DNA of 64,000 nucleotides, from contig JADJFX010000024.1 in the NCBI GenBank assembly GCA_016708345.1, forward strand, positions 1 to 64,000, in the 5' to 3' direction. The notes below the pieces were generated by a model. It was not told where the DNA came from. It saw only the letters and a list, made by a program, of their open reading frames with translations, and did no database searches. Below, one piece after another: positions 19,445-32,878 of this stretch. The translations under genes and the position numbers were made by a program. Each line of letters opens with the position of its first letter. Position 1 is the first letter of the stretch. This stretch comes from Candidatus Rhodoferax bjergmarkensis. Lineage in GTDB: Bacteria; Pseudomonadota; Gammaproteobacteria; Burkholderiales; Burkholderiaceae_C.

Positions 19445-21955
19445 TTAACCTGAAATATTTGCTTGTCCGAGCGGGGGGTGTTCAATGGGTTGCTGCGCTT
19501 TCGTCATGGGAATCCAGAATGAAAAACAGCACCCAGACATATCGTTGCCATTGTAGAGGTTCTCGGCTTTCATTCGGCCTTGGTGCGACTCGACGATGGA
19601 GCGGCACAAGCTCAGGCCAATGCCCATGCCGTCGGCCTTGGTGGAATAAAACGCTTCATAAAGGCGGGCCATAACTTCAGGTGCGAGACCGTGGCCTGAA
19701 TCGGTCACCATGAATTCAATCACCGGCTTGCCGTCCACATGATTGGGCGCAACCCGCAGCTTGACACTGCGCTGCGCGGTCAGCCGCTGTGCAGCGTCAA
19801 CCGACTCCGCTGCATTTTTAAGAAGGTTGACCAGCACCTGTTCGATCAGCAACGGGTTCACCAGCAACGCTGGCATGTTGGGTGCAACGTAATGCGTCAG
19901 ACGCACGTTGCGACGGCGCATTTCGATATCCGCAAGTTCGACGGCCTCGTCCACCATACCGGCGATGTGCGACAGGCATCGGTTGGGCTCACTGCGCTTC
20001 ACAAATGAACGAATGCGCTGAATGATCTGACCGGCCCGATGCGCCTGCTTGGCCGTTTTTTCAAGTGCGCCCAACAGGTCTTCTTCGGTAATTTGATGGG
20101 CCTTGATGCGCGAGACCATGCCGTTGCAATAGTTGTTGATGGCGGTCAGCGGCTGGTTCAATTCATGGGCCACGCTGGAAGCCATTTCGCCCATGGTGAT
20201 CAAGCGGCTGGCCGATTGCGCGCGCTGGGTTTGCGCGGCGGATTGTTCCTCGGCAATCCGGCGCGCCGTGATGTCGGTCGCAATCACCATCTGCGCCAAA
20301 CGGCCATCCACCCAGCTCAGGTACCGGGTGCGCACTTCCAGCCACTTGTCCAGTTCTTCCAGGTAAATCTCGGCACTCTCGGCCTCGGTGTCAGGCAACA
20401 GGTTGGTCGGCATGCCCGCAAACGCGTCCACGTGGTCCAGGGCTTCGTCACTGGGCGGCGCTGTCGGCACGCCGGCCTGGGCGGCCAATTGCAAATGTCC
20501 CCCGGCCAGGGTGCCAAACCACAAACGGTACAGTTTGTTGGCAAACAAAAGCTCATCACTGCCCAGTGGTGCCACTGAAATGGAGGCATCAAGCGCTTCC
20601 AGCACAGTGGTAAAGCGCTCATGCAAGGCAGACAATTGTTCACGAATCCGATTAGGTTCGGTGATGTCGGTCATGGAGGTCATCCAGCCCGTTTGCGTGC
20701 CACGCGCATCAATCAGGGGCGATACATACAGGCGCGCATCGAAAAGTGTCCCGTCTTTGCGTTTGACCTGAACCTGTACCCCGCCAGGGGTGGTTTTCCC
20801 GGTTAATTCCTGTTCCAGAATAAATGCCAGTGACTCACGGTCGCTCTCGGGCCAATACGGAAACGGCGCGGTCTGCCCCACCAGCTCGAATTCACTCCAG
20901 CCGGTCATTTGGCAAAACGCCACGTTCACGTAGGTAATGCGACCTTGCAAGTCCATGGCGCGCATGCCGGTCAACATGGAGTTTTCCATCGCCCGGCGAA
21001 AGGTGGTCTCGGACACCAGCGCCTGCTGGGCCTGCATGCGCCTGCGGGTGTGGCGCCAATTGGCAATCAGCATCCAGGCCGTCATGGCACTGAGCGCCAT
21101 CACCAGCCAGAACAGGCCGCTGCCAATCACGCCCAAAGATGTCCGGTACGCTTGGGCGCGCAGCAACAGCCCGTTGCCCACAGGTGACACCGGCACTTCG
21201 TAAACAAGGGCCGGGCTTGCCCATGGCAACAGATGGGTGGCCGGGTTGCGCGGTGGAATGCTGGTGCCAGCCAGCAAACCGCCATTGGCATCATGAAAGG
21301 AAACCGCGTACTTGGCCGAAACCTCGGCCGGTACGCTGTAGCGAAACAGGCCGTCCACCGAGTACTCGGCCAGCAATACGCCGGTAAACCGCGGACCATT
21401 GCTCAGCGGAATGTGCAACTGCAGCACCGCCGCAAGGTCCTGCGCGGCTTCACGCTGGGCGTAGATGGGCTGCTGAAGTTCCCGGGCAAGGCCAAAGCCA
21501 TTTTCAGTGTCATCGATTTTGAAGGTGCTGCCGATGGCGCGATGCTGGTTGGCCAGCAGGCTGGGGTTTCCCACGCTGGCCTTGATCCGCCTGCGCTCAT
21601 CAATCCAGGTCAGAGCCTGCAACTCCGGGTGCATGGTGATCAGCGCCTCCGCCCGGCCGGGAAAATCATCCACCGACAACTCTCGTACAGACACCTCACG
21701 CGCAATGCGCATGAGCTGCTCCTGGCGCTCCAGCAGGCGCAGGCGCAGTTGCTGCTGGGTGTATTCGACATCGCGCTTGACGGCCTCTTGCTCCCGGTCA
21801 ATCTCTTCCAGCCGCAAGTAAACGAATGCAGCGACGATGGCGGCCAAAAACAGAAGAACAGCGGCAAGTGGCGCAATCACTGCAAACCGGTCTTGCCTGT
21901 GTGGCGTCAAACGTGACCACCATTTGCGCAGCCGGGCTGCAGGGGACAGATTCAT
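19445..21955 (-). CDS. Membrane PAS sensor histidine kinase (FixL/DctB-like)
   Basis: About 836 residues from the ATG at 21955; the frame stays open to 22081, and 21991 is another possible start. Order: membrane helix 1 (about 24-47), a periplasmic sensor domain of about 230 residues, membrane helix 2 (about 275-298), a cytoplasmic PAS domain (GRITYVNVAFCQMTGW), a second PAS-like segment, then HisKA with phospho-accepting His in MASSVAHELNQPLTAI and HATPase_c (NLLKNAAES, GMGIGLSLCRSIV). It phosphorylates the adjacent FixJ-like regulator. The periplasmic domain implies sensing an external ligand; no heme-binding His pattern was identified, so oxygen sensing is not supported. The signal is unknown. 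Confidence 0.88.
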   Translation of the reverse strand: MNLSPAARLRKWWSRLTPHRQDRFAVIAPLAAVLLFLAAIVAAFVYLRLEEIDREQEAVKRDVEYTQQQLRLRLLERQEQLMRIAREVSVRELSVDDFPGRAEALITMHPELQALTWIDERRRIKASVGNPSLLANQHRAIGSTFKIDDTENGFGLARELQQPIYAQREAAQDLAAVLQLHIPLSNGPRFTGVLLAEYSVDGLFRYSVPAEVSAKYAVSFHDANGGLLAGTSIPPRNPATHLLPWASPALVYEVPVSPVGNGLLLRAQAYRTSLGVIGSGLFWLVMALSAMTAWMLIANWRHTRRRMQAQQALVSETTFRRAMENSMLTGMRAMDLQGRITYVNVAFCQMTGWSEFELVGQTAPFPYWPESDRESLAFILEQELTGKTTPGGVQVQVKRKDGTLFDARLYVSPLIDARGTQTGWMTSMTDITEPNRIREQLSALHERFTTVLEALDASISVAPLGSDELLFANKLYRLWFGTLAGGHLQLAAQAGVPTAPPSDEALDHVDAFAGMPTNLLPDTEAESAEIYLEELDKWLEVRTRYLSWVDGRLAQMVIATDITARRIAEEQSAAQTQRAQSASRLITMGEMASSVAHELNQPLTAINNYCNGMVSRIKAHQITEEDLLGALEKTAKQAHRAGQIIQRIRSFVKRSEPNRCLSHIAGMVDEAVELADIEMRRRNVRLTHYVAPNMPALLVNPLLIEQVLVNLLKNAAESVDAAQRLTAQRSVKLRVAPNHVDGKPVIEFMVTDSGHGLAPEVMARLYEAFYSTKADGMGIGLSLCRSIVESHQGRMKAENLYNGNDMSGCCFSFWIPMTKAQQPIEHPPLGQANISG

Positions 21956-22406
21956 CGGATGGGGCAGAGAAAAGATTCGCGTCAAAGGCATGATGCCAAG
22001 TGTAGGTGACACCCGCAAGTGCTCAGTTGCAGAAGTCCGCAATACATCACGAAGTGCTTTGCTCGCTCGCTGGTTTGTCAAAACTGCCGTCGATGCTTCG
22101 GTGCTCGTTGACGCAAGTGGCGTTCAACAAAAGGGCCGTTTCGGTTTAAGAAATTGGGCCAACCCTGCCCAAAATGCTACAAAATAAGGAGCTATTCACG
22201 CAGATTTTACATGCGCTAGCAGCTTATTTGGCATAGAAATCTGGTGCGATTCAGAAGGAGTGCGATATTCAAGCCAAGATATGTGGACAAGGCTTTACAG
22301 GGGCCGGGATGAAATGCTTGATTGCCACACCCCGAAGCCCCTTGGGAGGCTGCTAACGCCCACCAAGAATCTCGAGAGACCAATAAGGCGACTAAAGCAA
22401 GTCGAG
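21956..22406. other. Intergenic region with a copy of a dispersed repeat
   Basis: No gene is supported here beyond a possible N-terminal extension of the kinase. Around 22187-22238 the sequence GGAGCTATTCACGCAG and the following ATGCGCTAGCAGC belong to the dispersed repeat family also seen at 34.3, 41.3, 42.1, 43.9 and 60.5 kb. Confidence 0.5.
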
Positions 22407-22898
22407 TTACTTGGTTTTGGCTTTGGGTGGGATCATCACTGCATCAATGACGTTAACCATACCGTTCGAAGCTTCAACATCGATTTGCGTTGCAGCCGCG
22501 TTTTCAATGGTCAACGTCTTGCCAGCCCAAGACAATTCGATGCTATTGCCATTCAAAGTTTTCTTCGGACCACTTGCCAGACCTTTCACAGTGATGAAAG
22601 ATGGAACCACGTGGTAGCTCAAAACTGATTTCAATAGCTCTTTGTCGCTTTTGAGTTCATTGAGCTTGGCTGCTGGTAATGCCTGAAAAGCAGCATCATT
22701 GGGAACAAAAATCGTCAAAAGTGACTCGCCACTCAACGCAGGACTTAGACCCGCCTCATTGATCAGTTGTGTGGCAATAGTCAAATTTGGATTTTTGCCG
22801 ATGGTATCCATGACCGATGCTGCCTGGGCAAACGCAATTCCGCATGAAAATAATGCCGCAGCGGTTACGTGGGAAATTAGCCATTTACGCTTGTTCAT
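22407..22898 (-). CDS. Fasciclin (FAS1) domain protein, exported
   Basis: A 163-residue protein with a Sec signal peptide (residues 1 to about 26, ending AFAQA) and one complete FAS1 domain. Recognisable parts are LTIFVPNDAAFQALP (H1 box) and the C-terminal NGMVNVIDAVMIPP (H2 box). Single-domain bacterial FAS1 proteins are secreted or periplasmic and are linked to adhesion or surface interaction. It appears to be a single-gene unit. The exact role is unknown. Confidence 0.9.
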   Translation of the reverse strand: MNKRKWLISHVTAAALFSCGIAFAQAASVMDTIGKNPNLTIATQLINEAGLSPALSGESLLTIFVPNDAAFQALPAAKLNELKSDKELLKSVLSYHVVPSFITVKGLASGPKKTLNGNSIELSWAGKTLTIENAAATQIDVEASNGMVNVIDAVMIPPKAKTK

Positions 22899-23273
22899 AA
22901 GGGTGCCTTTAGTCAGTGGTTAAATTCGGACGCCTGCATTCGTTTCCAGAGCAGGAGCTTCCAAAGGTGTGCAATTGCTTGGAACTGATTGATGAATCAA
23001 TCCCCAATCGCTTGCAATATTGTGGAAGCGATATGTTCAGAATTCATGACAACAACTGACGGTGTGGCGCATGGCGGTTCTCGTCAAGCTGCGGGCAGCG
23101 GCAACCAAATTTTTGCAACCAACCACTGAAGACGGTGCTCAATGCCCGCATGCTTTGTCACCCCTTTGTAACTCAATTGTGCGAAGATTTTTCCAGTGCC
23201 TTTGGAGACCCGCAAACCCTCAGCTTGAGGTGAAGGGTGTTCATTGGGCGTTGAACATAATTGAAAGCTGCAA
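22899..23273. other. Intergenic region between divergent fasciclin and PilZ genes
   Basis: 375 bases holding the promoters of the two divergent genes. I could not identify a specific operator, hairpin or small gene in it. Confidence 0.5.
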
Positions 23274-23675
23274 ATGGAAAACAATACTGAAAACCGAGTT
23301 CATACGAGGGCGCAATTCTTTAGGATCAATTCCCCCGGTGAGGACCCGGTGGCTGTCTACGCTTTCAGAGCAGAGAATGACAAAGACGCAATTCCAGCCT
23401 TGGTGGTGGACCTCAGTGAAGGGGGCGTGCAGATTCTTTCCAACACGACTGCACCGCTTGTGGGTTCGCTTTTCAACTTGAACTTGGTACCCGAAACCCC
23501 ATTGCCTGATTTGCATCCCTATCAAGTGCAAAAGGTATGGTCATGCACTGAGGGCATTTATGTTAAGACGGGTTTTGAGTTTGCTGAAGGAGTAGCTATC
23601 GGCGAGACGCTCATAAAACTTTTTTCGTCGAATGAAAATTGTTTTTTGCGCTGCGTTTTACACCCAATGGAGTAG
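23274..23675 (+). CDS. PilZ domain protein (c-di-GMP binding)
   Basis: A 133-residue protein that is nearly all PilZ domain. The two binding motifs are present: an RxxxR at residues 8-12 (RVHTR) and the DxSxxG-type DLSEGGVQI at 46-54. Single-domain PilZ proteins bind cyclic di-GMP and adjust motility or exopolysaccharide systems by protein contact. The partner is not obvious from the neighbourhood. The gene is flanked by intergenic sequence on both sides and is probably monocistronic. Confidence 0.85.
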   Translation: MENNTENRVHTRAQFFRINSPGEDPVAVYAFRAENDKDAIPALVVDLSEGGVQILSNTTAPLVGSLFNLNLVPETPLPDLHPYQVQKVWSCTEGIYVKTGFEFAEGVAIGETLIKLFSSNENCFLRCVLHPME

Positions 23676-23927
23676 ATGCCATTCGCAACGCGCATATTCA
23701 GTTCAAAAAAAGTCAGTATTCCGCAGAACCTCAAGCCTTTTGAGAAGTTTTGGTGATCTGGCAAAACGGGTATGCGAACGCACGCCGTCGATCAGTCTCC
23801 GACAAGAAAATGGCCATTGCCGTCTCTGCCCGGTAAGCCGCCATTTTGTTTGCATCCACAAAGTGCTTGCTGCGTGTACTGAGCTGGCTTGAAGTAAACA
23901 CAATGTGCTTAAAAATCCCAAAAAAAA

Positions 23928-23949
23928 AGCCACCCGAAGGTGGCTTTTT
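23928..23949. terminator. Bidirectional intrinsic terminator after the lipoprotein gene
   Basis: An AAGCCACC stem with CGAA loop and GGTGGCTT closing arm is followed by T runs on both strands (T5 on plus, T8 or more on minus). On the minus strand it follows the lipoprotein stop at 23972 closely and should end that transcript. Confidence 0.8.
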
Positions 23950-23971
23950 CACTAGAGGGAATAAGTAATGT

Positions 23972-24214
23972 TTACTTGCTTGCAGCAGCAGCAGGAGCAC
24001 TGGCTGCATCAGCAGAAGCGCTGGCTGCAGGAGCAGAAGCATCAGCAGCAGGTGCCGCAGCGGCAGCATCAGAAGCTGCGGAAGCAGCAGGAGCAGCGGC
24101 TTCAGCGGGAGCAGCAACAGGCGTGGGAGCAACAGGTGCTTCTTCTGGTTTTTTGCCACAAGCAACAAGAGCGGTAGCGGCGATAACTGCAGCCAAAACG
24201 AGTGATTTATTCAT
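23972..24214 (-). CDS. Small alanine-rich lipoprotein
   Basis: An 80-residue protein with a short signal sequence and a lipobox TALVAC, so Cys19 would be lipidated by Lgt and processed by signal peptidase II. The mature part begins GKKPEEAPVAPTP and is then almost entirely Ala/Ser/Pro/Asp, low complexity and probably extended or disordered. Such proteins span or decorate the periplasm, but no function is known. Its own terminator lies just downstream. The long frame on the opposite frame of the same strand, which is Leu-rich, is only a shadow of the GCA/GCT-rich coding. Confidence 0.8.
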   Translation of the reverse strand: MNKSLVLAAVIAATALVACGKKPEEAPVAPTPVAAPAEAAAPAASAASDAAAAAPAADASAPAASASADAASAPAAAASK

Positions 24215-24358
24215 TTGAAAATACCTAGTGAGTTAACGAAACAATTTCCGGAAATTGTCAGTGCAACGAAACTGCACTGACCAAGCAAAACGACTCGAGC
24301 TCTTTTTGCTTAGCCTCGAATTATAGGGGAAATCTGCAATTTGACTGTTTGGCTTGGG

Positions 24359-24883
24359 TTACAAGCCTAAAGTAGAAGATGCAAACCCGGGCGAACTGTT
24401 GCGAATTTGTTCATCCAATACTTCCTTGAGTTGGACCAAACGATCTTTTTCTTGTCCACAAATTCCCGCACTGTGGCGAGTCTCCACGCGCTGCATAAAC
24501 CAAGTGCGACTCCATAGGACACTCGGAAAATCAGCAGCTGCCGTTCTGTTGCAGATCCGACAATCAATTAAATGGCCCCATGTTTTTCGCCAAGAGACGA
24601 ATCGAGCGTGATGTCGCAACACCTCGTCGTACCGGGTGGCGAGAATGATCATGTGCCGACCGGATTTGGACCAAGCCTGCAAAGACTCAAAGACTGCAAG
24701 TTCGTTCAAAGGCCAATCCTCAAACGTGGCATCACTCAAGATAATTTCTTGCCAGCCTTCGCGAGCCGCGCAAGCCAGTGCATCACGCACTAAATTTGCA
24801 AATGCCACTCGCCCTGAAAACCGGCCATGAACCAATGGTTTCGTTTCAGTGTTTTCCGATGTCTGCGGTTTCTCAGTTTCCAT
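24359..24883 (-). CDS. Conserved hypothetical protein
   Basis: A 174-residue soluble protein that I do not assign to a named family. The N-terminal 15 residues are polar. The middle reads EIILSDATFEDWPLNELAVF and MIILATRYDEVLRHHARFVSW, suggesting an alpha/beta fold with a phospholipase D-like or Rossmann-like topology, but no catalytic motif is evident. I recall similar stand-alone proteins next to slyD-like genes in Comamonadaceae. It is divergent from the isomerase gene at 25050. Confidence 0.6.
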   Translation of the reverse strand: METEKPQTSENTETKPLVHGRFSGRVAFANLVRDALACAAREGWQEIILSDATFEDWPLNELAVFESLQAWSKSGRHMIILATRYDEVLRHHARFVSWRKTWGHLIDCRICNRTAAADFPSVLWSRTWFMQRVETRHSAGICGQEKDRLVQLKEVLDEQIRNSSPGFASSTLGL

Positions 24884-25049
24884 GACACAACCCCGATTGA
24901 TTCATCTGCATTAGCTTCTCCTGTAATATTCCAAGAATTGACGGGCATGCCGCACACACATCAATATCACTTGGTATTGGGCTATTCTCACCCGCTTTAT
25001 TCACCCACATTACTTACACACTTTATTTTCTGACCAAGGCAATTCTCCA

Positions 25050-25583
25050 ATGGAAATCAAACAACAATGCGTCGTCGCGCTGACGTGGACGCTCAAAGAC
25101 ACCTTGGGTGAAGAGCTGGATGTACTTGACGATCCAGTCGAGTTTCTGGTGGGGGGCACAGACCTGTTCGAAGCTATCGAGGAAGCATTACAGGGCCATG
25201 AGGTGGGTGAAAAGGTCGATATCCAGATTGAACCAGAGCAGGGTTTTGGCGATTTTGATGATCAACTCCTGTTCTTGGAACCCCGTGAACTTTTCCCGGC
25301 AGAACTGGAAGAAGGCATGACCTTTGAAGGTGCGTCACTGCCCGATGGCTGCAACCCGGATGCACCCAAAAATGTGCTTTACACCGTGTCTGAAATTTAT
25401 CCCGAACACGTCGTGCTGGACGGAAACCATCCGCTTTCAGGTATTGCCTTGCGCCTGAGCTTGAAGGTTGAGGGTGTACGTGAGGCCACTGAGGAAGAAA
25501 TTGGTCGCGGCACAGCAGGCACCGGGTTTTTCAAAATCCAGCCCTTGCATGCCAGCACCCTTGGCACATCTACCCTGCACTGA
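25050..25583 (+). CDS. FKBP-type peptidyl-prolyl isomerase, SlyD-like
   Basis: A 177-residue cytoplasmic protein. The FKBP core is split by an insert-in-flap domain, as in SlyD: LVGGTDLFEAIEEALQG and VDIQIEPEQGFGDFDD precede the insert (ELFPAELEEGMTFEGA), then the core resumes with HPLSGIALRLSLKV. SlyD proteins combine prolyl isomerase and chaperone activity. The His-rich metal-binding tail of E. coli SlyD is absent. It converges on dut with stop codons one base apart. Confidence 0.85.
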   Translation: MEIKQQCVVALTWTLKDTLGEELDVLDDPVEFLVGGTDLFEAIEEALQGHEVGEKVDIQIEPEQGFGDFDDQLLFLEPRELFPAELEEGMTFEGASLPDGCNPDAPKNVLYTVSEIYPEHVVLDGNHPLSGIALRLSLKVEGVREATEEEIGRGTAGTGFFKIQPLHASTLGTSTLH

Positions 25584-25584
25584 T

Positions 25585-26031
25585 TCAGGATTTCCCGGTT
25601 GATCCGTAGCCGCCCTCCCCGCGCTCACTGGCAGGAAATTCGGTCACCACGTTGAACTGGGCCTGCACCACCGGGACAATGACAAGCTGTGCGATGCGTT
25701 CCATGGGCTCGATGGTGAACGCCACATCGCTGCGATTCCACGCACTGACCATGAGATGTCCCTGGTAATCGCTGTCGATGAGCCCGACCAAATTGCCCAG
25801 CACAATCCCATGTTTATGACCCAAACCGGAACGTGGCAAGATGAGCGCCGCAAAATTCGGGTCTGCCAAGTAAATGGAAATGCCAGTGGGAACCAGTTGC
25901 CACGCATTGGGCTGCAAGGTGAGCGGCTCGCTCAGACAAGCCCGCAAATCAAGCCCGGCACTGCCCGGAGTCGCATAAGACGGCAGCTGGTCTGCCATTC
26001 GTGAATCGATGATCTTGACATCTATCTTCAT
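25585..26031 (-). CDS. dut: Deoxyuridine 5'-triphosphate nucleotidohydrolase
   Basis: A 148-residue trimeric dUTPase that hydrolyses dUTP to dUMP, preventing uracil incorporation and feeding dTMP synthesis. All five motifs are seen: [41 protein letters not shown] and the C-terminal [10 protein letters not shown] arm that closes on the substrate. It lies 16 bases after coaBC in the same direction, the usual pairing in betaproteobacteria. Confidence 0.96.
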   Translation of the reverse strand: MKIDVKIIDSRMADQLPSYATPGSAGLDLRACLSEPLTLQPNAWQLVPTGISIYLADPNFAALILPRSGLGHKHGIVLGNLVGLIDSDYQGHLMVSAWNRSDVAFTIEPMERIAQLVIVPVVQAQFNVVTEFPASERGEGGYGSTGKS

Positions 26032-26047
26032 ATATTCAACATAAAAG

Positions 26048-29023
<2,976 letters not shown>

Positions 29024-29075
29024 AGGCCGCCCTGCCGGGCCGCGCATCACACCTCTTGGCAAACCGGGAGATGTT

Positions 29076-29933
29076 ATGAAACTGTGCGGCTTCGATATTG
29101 GTTTGCAACAGCGGTTTTTCCTGATCGCCGGGCCCTGTGTGATTGAGTCTGAACAGTTGCAAATGGACACTGCCGGCACCTTGAAAGAGATCACATCGAA
29201 TCTGGGCATTCCCTTTATCTTCAAAAGCAGCTTTGACAAAGCCAACCGCTCCAGCGGCAGCACCTTTCGCGGCCCCGGCATCGACATAGGTCTGGAAATA
29301 CTGGCCAAGGTCAAACGCGAACTGCAGGTGCCAGTACTGACGGACATCCATTCCGAAGACCAGATCTCACAAGTGGCTGCGGTGGTGGATGTGCTGCAAA
29401 CGCCCGCCTTTCTGTGCCGCCAAACCGACTTTATCCGCGCCGTGGCGCAATCAGGCCTGCCGGTCAACATTAAAAAAGGTCAGTTTCTGGCACCTGGCGA
29501 CATGAAAAACGTGATCGACAAGGCGCGCGCCGCCGCCCGCGAAAAAGGCTTGCTTGAAGACAACTTCATGGCCTGCGAGCGGGGTGCCAGCTTTGGCTAC
29601 AACAATCTGGTGAGTGACATGCGCTCGCTGGCCATCATGCGCGAAACTGGTGCGCCTGTGGTGTTTGACGCCACCCACTCCGTTCAGTTGCCCGGTGGTC
29701 AGGGCACCAGCAGCGGCGGGCAGCGAGAGATGGTTCCCGTGCTGGCGCGCGCTGCCGTGGCGGTTGGTGTGGCTGGCCTGTTCATGGAAACCCATCCCGA
29801 CCCCACCAAGGCCATGAGTGATGGCCCCAACGCGGTGCCGTTAAAGCACATGCGGGCTTTGCTGGAAACTTTGGTGGAACTCGATGCCGTGACAAAACGG
29901 CATGGTTTTTTGGAAAATAATTTTGGTGTTTAA
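29076..29933 (+). CDS. kdsA: 3-deoxy-8-phosphooctulonate (KDO-8-P) synthase
   Basis: A 285-residue enzyme condensing phosphoenolpyruvate with arabinose 5-phosphate to give KDO-8-phosphate for lipopolysaccharide. Seen: [20 protein letters not shown], the substrate loop [37 protein letters not shown] and [13 protein letters not shown]. The GGGAG-type ribosome site sits 5 bases before the ATG. It lies 52 bases after pyrG and probably shares its transcript. Confidence 0.96.
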   Translation: MKLCGFDIGLQQRFFLIAGPCVIESEQLQMDTAGTLKEITSNLGIPFIFKSSFDKANRSSGSTFRGPGIDIGLEILAKVKRELQVPVLTDIHSEDQISQVAAVVDVLQTPAFLCRQTDFIRAVAQSGLPVNIKKGQFLAPGDMKNVIDKARAAAREKGLLEDNFMACERGASFGYNNLVSDMRSLAIMRETGAPVVFDATHSVQLPGGQGTSSGGQREMVPVLARAAVAVGVAGLFMETHPDPTKAMSDGPNAVPLKHMRALLETLVELDAVTKRHGFLENNFGV

Positions 29934-29940
29934 TTCCGTT

Positions 29941-30025
29941 TCTAAATCGTCCGTGTCCTTGTTGCTTCGCCTTGCCGTACGTTCGTACTGTCTGCGGCTT
30001 CGCGCCTAGACACAAATGATTTAGA
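29941..30025. repeat. Hairpin repeat between kdsA and eno (copy A)
   Basis: The core at 29959-30009 is the inverse of a copy at 31463-31512 after eno. Both read TTGTTGCTTYGCCTWGCCGT, a hairpin, then CTGTCTGCGGCTTCG. It is flanked by imperfect inverted words, CTAAATC near 29942 and GATTTAG near 30018. The hairpin arms differ between copies but still pair (GTAC/GTAC here, GTGC/GCAC in the other). Confidence 0.6.
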
Positions 30026-30071
30026 CACAGAATCAATTCGGTTTGTTCTTGTCTTCGTTTTAATTTTTTGA

Positions 30072-31367
<1,296 letters not shown>

Positions 31368-31462
31368 TCCATGCGCGCTCCAACTGCAGCGGCTGTCGCC
31401 CTGCACTGCCATTACAGGGTGCTTTTGTGCCCTGTCATTCCGTTTCCAGATCGATACGACAT

Positions 31463-31512
31463 TAGGCACGAAGCCGCAGACAGTGCTGTAGCACGGCTAG
31501 GCAAAGCAACAA
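31463..31512 (-). repeat. Hairpin repeat between eno and ftsB (copy B)
   Basis: On the minus strand this reads almost the same as copy A at 29959-30009, including CTGTCTGCGGCTTCG. The central hairpin uses GTGC/GCAC instead of GTAC/GTAC, a paired change that supports a structured repeat. It occupies the spacer before ftsB. Confidence 0.6.
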
Positions 31513-31563
31513 CATGTCGGATTGATATGGAAATGGAATAAGTGAGCGCTTGGAGCGAAAGCT

Positions 31564-31839
31564 ATGGGAAATCGTGTACTTCCGCTCATATTGGTCGCCC
31601 TGCTGGCCATCATCCACGCCCAGTTGTGGTTTGGCCGGGGCAGCGTGCCCGCTGTGGCCAGCATGACGGATCAGCTCAACGCACAAAATCAGCGCAACCA
31701 GCAGGCACAGCTGGTCAACAACCAGCTGGCCGCCGAGGTGCGCGATCTCAAGGAAGGCCTTGAGATGGTCGAAGAAAAAGCCCGCAGTGAACTCGGCATG
31801 GTCAAGGCCAATGAAATTTACGTACAGATTGCCAAGTAA
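31564..31839 (+). CDS. ftsB: Cell division protein FtsB
   Basis: A 91-residue bitopic inner-membrane protein of the divisome, which forms a complex with FtsQ and FtsL. A hydrophobic helix (VLPLILVALLAIIHAQLWF, residues 4-22) is followed by a periplasmic coiled coil (QNQRNQQAQLVNNQLAAEVRD) and the C-terminal conserved ARSELGMVKANEIYVQ. Position after eno is the usual one in proteobacteria. Confidence 0.92.
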   Translation: MGNRVLPLILVALLAIIHAQLWFGRGSVPAVASMTDQLNAQNQRNQQAQLVNNQLAAEVRDLKEGLEMVEEKARSELGMVKANEIYVQIAK

Positions 31840-31880
31840 CGTAAGGGATGCAGTGGCATGCTTTTTGCATTGCTTGTGCC

Positions 31881-32528
31881 ATGTCGGACTCCCTTCGCAT
31901 CGTCGTCATTTCTGCCAGCCTGGAGGTTGACAATCCAGCAGACGCGAACGCCCTGAACCTGGCCGAGCGTTCGCGCAGCTTGCGCATCTGCCTGCTGGAA
32001 AATGGCTACAACCTGATTGCAGTGCTGCCGGTGGATGTTTTTCTGGAGCAACGCCTGCGCCAGCTGCAGCCCGACCTGATCATTCTGGACGCCGAAAGTG
32101 AAGCTCGCGACGCCCTGGAACATGTGGTGACGGCCACCCGCGATGAGCGGCGACCCATCGTCATGTTCACCAACGACAACAATTCATCCAACGCGCGCGC
32201 TGCCGTTGCAGCCGGGGTTTCGGCCTATGTGGTCGCAGGCTTGTCGGCAGAGCGCATCCGCCCCATTTTGGACGTCGCCTTGGCCCGCTTTGAGCAAGAG
32301 CAGCAGTTGCGCCACGAACTGGCCAGCACGCGCAATGAATTGCATGAACTCTCCAGCGAACTCAAAGACCGCAAGACCATTGACCGGGCCAAAGCCCTGC
32401 TCATGAAGCGCCAGGCTTTGAGCGAAGACGCAGCCTACGCCAAACTGCGCAAAACCGCCATGGACAAAAACCTCAAAATCGTGGAAGTGGCGCAGCGCAT
32501 ACTGGATGTGGCTGACCTTCTGAGTTAA
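31881..32528 (+). CDS. nasT: ANTAR-domain antiterminator, NasT-like
   Basis: A 215-residue cytoplasmic RNA-binding regulator. The N-terminal half is a pseudo-receiver/receiver domain (DLIILDAESEARDAL; VMFTNDNN); a linker coiled coil follows; the C-terminal ANTAR domain reads ELKDRKTIDRAKALLMKR, then AYAKLRKTAMDKN. ANTAR proteins bind paired hairpins in leader RNAs and prevent termination. The expected leader, with terminator, is directly downstream before nrtA, so the target is visible here. The start is set at 31881 (MSDSLRIVV); 11 further codons are open upstream. In related systems the partner NasS holds NasT inactive without nitrate; no nasS is seen in the window. Confidence 0.88.
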   Translation: MSDSLRIVVISASLEVDNPADANALNLAERSRSLRICLLENGYNLIAVLPVDVFLEQRLRQLQPDLIILDAESEARDALEHVVTATRDERRPIVMFTNDNNSSNARAAVAAGVSAYVVAGLSAERIRPILDVALARFEQEQQLRHELASTRNELHELSSELKDRKTIDRAKALLMKRQALSEDAAYAKLRKTAMDKNLKIVEVAQRILDVADLLS

Positions 32529-32586
32529 CCGGGCTGCCGATGGCTCCGGCGCGCAGACCCAATTCAAGCAGTGCACCGTGAAAGCC

Positions 32587-32670
32587 TGAACCACGCTGGT
32601 GCAACGCGCAGGGACCGTGCGTTTTCCGTGACTTCAAACAAAAATGACCATTACCGCACGTAAACAGTGC
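32587..32670 (+). promoter_or_regulatory. Two NtrC-like binding sites
   Basis: TGAACC-N5-GGTGCA at 32587-32603 and GCAC-N7-GTGC at 32656-32670 fit the NtrC pattern TGCACC-N5-GGTGCA / GCAC-N7-GTGC. They lie about 55-120 bases upstream of the sigma-54 promoter, a normal enhancer position. Nitrogen-limitation control is inferred. Confidence 0.6.
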
Positions 32671-32722
32671 GCAACACGCTATCTTTATAGTAGCAATTGA
32701 ACGTTTTTCTGGTATTTTTGGC

Positions 32723-32738
32723 TTGGCACGTTCATTGC
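32723..32738 (+). promoter_or_regulatory. Sigma-54 promoter of the nrt operon
   Basis: TTGGCACG-TTCA-TTGC matches the -24/-12 consensus TGGCACG-N4-TTGC exactly, with correct GG to GC spacing. The predicted start, about 12 bases after the GC, is near 32750, just before the first leader hairpin. Confidence 0.85.
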
Positions 32739-32756
32739 TTTGATTTATACAAGACC

Positions 32757-32796
32757 CGCAAGGGTCCTGCGTGATCAGCAGTCCAACGGCGGGCTG
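32757..32796 (+). promoter_or_regulatory. ANTAR-target double hairpin in the nrtA leader
   Basis: Second hairpin: CAGTCC-[AACGGC]-GGGCTG (32779-32796), a 6-bp stem (one G-T pair) with a six-base loop having A at position 1 and G at 4, the ANTAR signature. First hairpin: CGCA-[AGGGTC]-C-TGCG (32757-32771), also with A1 and G4 but a short stem and one bulge. The pair lies before a terminator, as expected for NasT-type antitermination. Confidence 0.6.
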
Positions 32797-32818
32797 ATGG
32801 ATGGCGTAACCGGACAAA

Positions 32819-32878
32819 GGCGTCCCCACGGTTTCGAAATGCGTAACGCGTTTTGAACCCCGTGCGGACGCCTTTTTT
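32819..32878 (+). terminator. Leader terminator before nrtA (attenuator)
   Basis: GGCGTCC (32819-32825) pairs with GGACGCC (32866-32872), continued inward by CACG/CGTG after one mismatch, followed by T6. The loop holds a small GCGT-A-ACGC hairpin. It stands 30 bases before nrtA and would stop transcription unless the ANTAR protein intervenes. Confidence 0.85.

Noticed and set aside
23731..24168. Leu/Pro-rich frame over the lipoprotein gene
   Set aside because: It is a frame shadow of the Ala-rich repeat codons; the lipobox protein is the real gene.
31399..31419. Terminator after eno (CCCTG/CAGGG)
   Set aside because: The stem is only 5 bp with a long loop and a poor T run.
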